A stretch of DNA of 6,777 nucleotides from Candidatus Aminicenantes bacterium UBA4085 (lineage in GTDB: Bacteria; Acidobacteriota; Aminicenantia; Aminicenantales; UBA4085), in the NCBI GenBank assembly GCA_002383325.1, contig DFYJ01000123.1:1-6777 (forward strand), written 5' to 3'. A program made the position numbers and the translations under genes. Under the pieces are notes generated by a model. The model saw nothing but the letters and a program-made list of their open reading frames with translations. It did no database searches and was not told the origin of the DNA. Each line of letters opens with the position of its first letter. The first letter of the stretch is position 1. This document shows positions 5,550-6,777 of the stretch, piece by piece.

Positions 5550-6777
5550 TGGAGGCCGTCCGCGCCTGGCTGCGCCGCGCCGCCCGGCGGGCCGACCGCT
5601 CCCCTGGCCTGGAAGAAGCGCTCCTGGGGGGCCGCTTCGGCCGCTACGCCCTGCACCGCCTCCGCTTTTTCGCCGGCCGGACGGTTCTTTCGGCCGGCCT
5701 GCACGCCGTCCGCATCCTGCTGGCCTTCCGCCTCTTCTCGACGCGCGACTTCGGCCTGATCCTGGCCGCGGAGGCGGCCGCGGCCCTGGTCACGTCCTTC
5801 TGGTGGGGCGCTCTGGAGCCTTTGCGGGAGAGCGTCCGGGAGTCTTTCGCGGCCGGCAAGCCGCGCCGGGCCGAAGCCCGCATCGAAAGCGCTTTGGGCC
5901 GCTCCGTCCGCTGGGCCCTTCCGGCCGCTGCCGCGGGCGCGGCCTGGCCGGTCATGAAGCTCTTGACGAAGGGCGCGGTAAGCCCTTCCGATCTCTTCCT
6001 GCTGGCCATTCTCGGGCGCTTGGCCGTGGACATCGTCCTGCGCTGCTATCATTCCGGCGTCTATGCCGTACGCCGCGTCTACCGGCCGTTTTGGTCCCTG
6101 GCGGGGCTGGAGGTTCTCGCCTTCGGCGGCGGCCTCGCCCTTTGGCCTCTCATCGACGCTTGGGCTCTGCCGACAGCCTCGATTCTCTCGGCCTCAGCCT
6201 CCTCGCTTCTTTCCTTCGGTTTCACGGCGAGAGCCTACCGCCATCTGGACATCAAGCCGCGCATGGCCCTCCCCCGCCGCGCCGACCGGCGCGGACCGGC
6301 CCCCCGAAAGATCGAGGGTTGGGACTCGGGCTTGGCCTACGCCCTGATGCGGACGGACGGCGTATTCTTGCTGGCCCTCCTGGCCGCAGGACGCCGCGGA
6401 ATCTCGTCGGTCTCAGCCCTGGTTCTGGCCGCCGCGCCGCTTATCCGGGCCGGATTCGACTGGACGCAGCTTTTTTATTTTGATCTCAAGCGGCTGGACC
6501 GGCCCCTTCTTCGGGCCCTGGGCGATTCCTTCGAGCGGCGGCTGGCCGTCGCCGCGCTCCCCATCGGGGTCGCGGCTTGGGCGGGCGGGCTGATCCTGGC
6601 GGTGATCTTCCTGCGGCGAATCCCGGCCGCCTTGGCTCTGGCCGCAGCCGGATTCTTCCTCATCCGCTCCCTGGCCTCGGCCTTGGAGATGCGGGCCTAT
6701 GCCGGACGGGACTACCGGCGTTTGTACGGCGCCGGCCTTTTCATCATCGCCGGCGCCGCGGCGGCGGGCTTTCTGGC
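5549..6777 (+). CDS. Large multi-pass membrane protein coupled to the RT (flippase-like?), C-terminus cut by window edge
   Basis: The frame is open from ATG 5549 to the window end, giving 409 visible residues. A basic, Arg-rich N-terminus (1-45) is followed by about ten to eleven hydrophobic segments, roughly at 41-60, 66-88, 121-140, 147-165, 183-203, 207-226, 262-281, 286-303, 332-355, 357-376 and 393-409. A basic cytoplasmic-type loop lies between segments six and seven (about 228-258). The first two segments, with LLAFRLFSTRDFGLILAAEA (57-76), faintly recall the start of Wzx/MATE-like polysaccharide flippases, but I cannot confirm that family. The start overlaps the RT stop by one base (TGATG) and has a GGAGG ribosome binding site, so the two are almost certainly one operon. 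It may be an effector or membrane partner of the RT/RNA unit, or an unrelated transporter sharing the transcript. Confidence 0.82.
   Translation, partial: MEAVRAWLRRAARRADRSPGLEEALLGGRFGRYALHRLRFFAGRTVLSAGLHAVRILLAFRLFSTRDFGLILAAEAAAALVTSFWWGALEPLRESVRESFAAGKPRRAEARIESALGRSVRWALPAAAAGAAWPVMKLLTKGAVSPSDLFLLAILGRLAVDIVLRCYHSGVYAVRRVYRPFWSLAGLEVLAFGGGLALWPLIDAWALPTASILSASASSLLSFGFTARAYRHLDIKPRMALPRRADRRGPAPRKIEGWDSGLAYALMRTDGVFLLALLAAGRRGISSVSALVLAAAPLIRAGFDWTQLFYFDLKRLDRPLLRALGDSFERRLAVAALPIGVAAWAGGLILAVIFLRRIPAALALAAAGFFLIRSLASALEMRAYAGRDYRRLYGAGLFIIAGAAAAGFL

Noticed and set aside
5476..6483. 335-residue plus-strand open frame
   Set aside because: Its Pro/Gly/Arg-rich translation has no family. 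The frame from 5549 gives a coherent multi-pass membrane protein with a proper ribosome binding site.
6469..6484. T-rich run as an intrinsic terminator
   Set aside because: It lies inside the membrane protein coding frame (Leu-Phe-Tyr-Phe codons) and no GC hairpin precedes it directly.

Overview
The window is very GC-rich bacterial DNA. It holds six protein genes in two divergent blocks and one strong candidate structured RNA gene. No rRNA, tRNA, CRISPR array or insertion sequence was seen. The strongly G/C-ending codons, a secreted esterase with a dockerin-like tail, a secernin-type C69 hydrolase and sigma70-type promoters suggest a GC-rich environmental lineage, perhaps Acidobacteriota, Aminicenantota or a similar group. 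That placement is inference only.

Left block (minus strand, read right to left): a secreted alpha/beta-hydrolase esterase with a C-terminal dockerin-like module (3795-2632), an AlkD-type DNA alkylation repair protein (2567-1800), a secernin-like C69 Ntn-hydrolase (1781-456), and a zinc-finger thioredoxin (from 374, cut by the window start). AlkD and C69 are 18 nt apart and probably co-transcribed. The thioredoxin has its own near-consensus promoter. These look like ordinary housekeeping or secretion genes with no evident shared pathway.

Right block (plus strand): a TTGACA/GACAAT promoter with a 17-bp spacer (3970-3998) predicts a transcript starting at about 4005. That base is the first of a 27-nt inverted repeat (4005-4031 with 4179-4205), which encloses 147 nt containing further hairpins, one capped by a UUCG tetraloop. 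Sixteen nt after the repeat comes the start chosen here for a reverse transcriptase of unassigned class (4221-5549, YSDD active site). Its stop overlaps by one base the start of a large multi-pass membrane protein (5549 to the window end), which has a strong ribosome binding site.

The layout of structured RNA, RT and translationally coupled membrane protein resembles retrons and defence-associated RT systems, which pair an RT with a non-coding RNA and often an effector. The RT lacks the retron signature motifs I looked for, and the large membrane partner is not one I know from those systems. This cassette is the most interesting content of the window. Its biological role, including any anti-phage function, is inferred from layout only.
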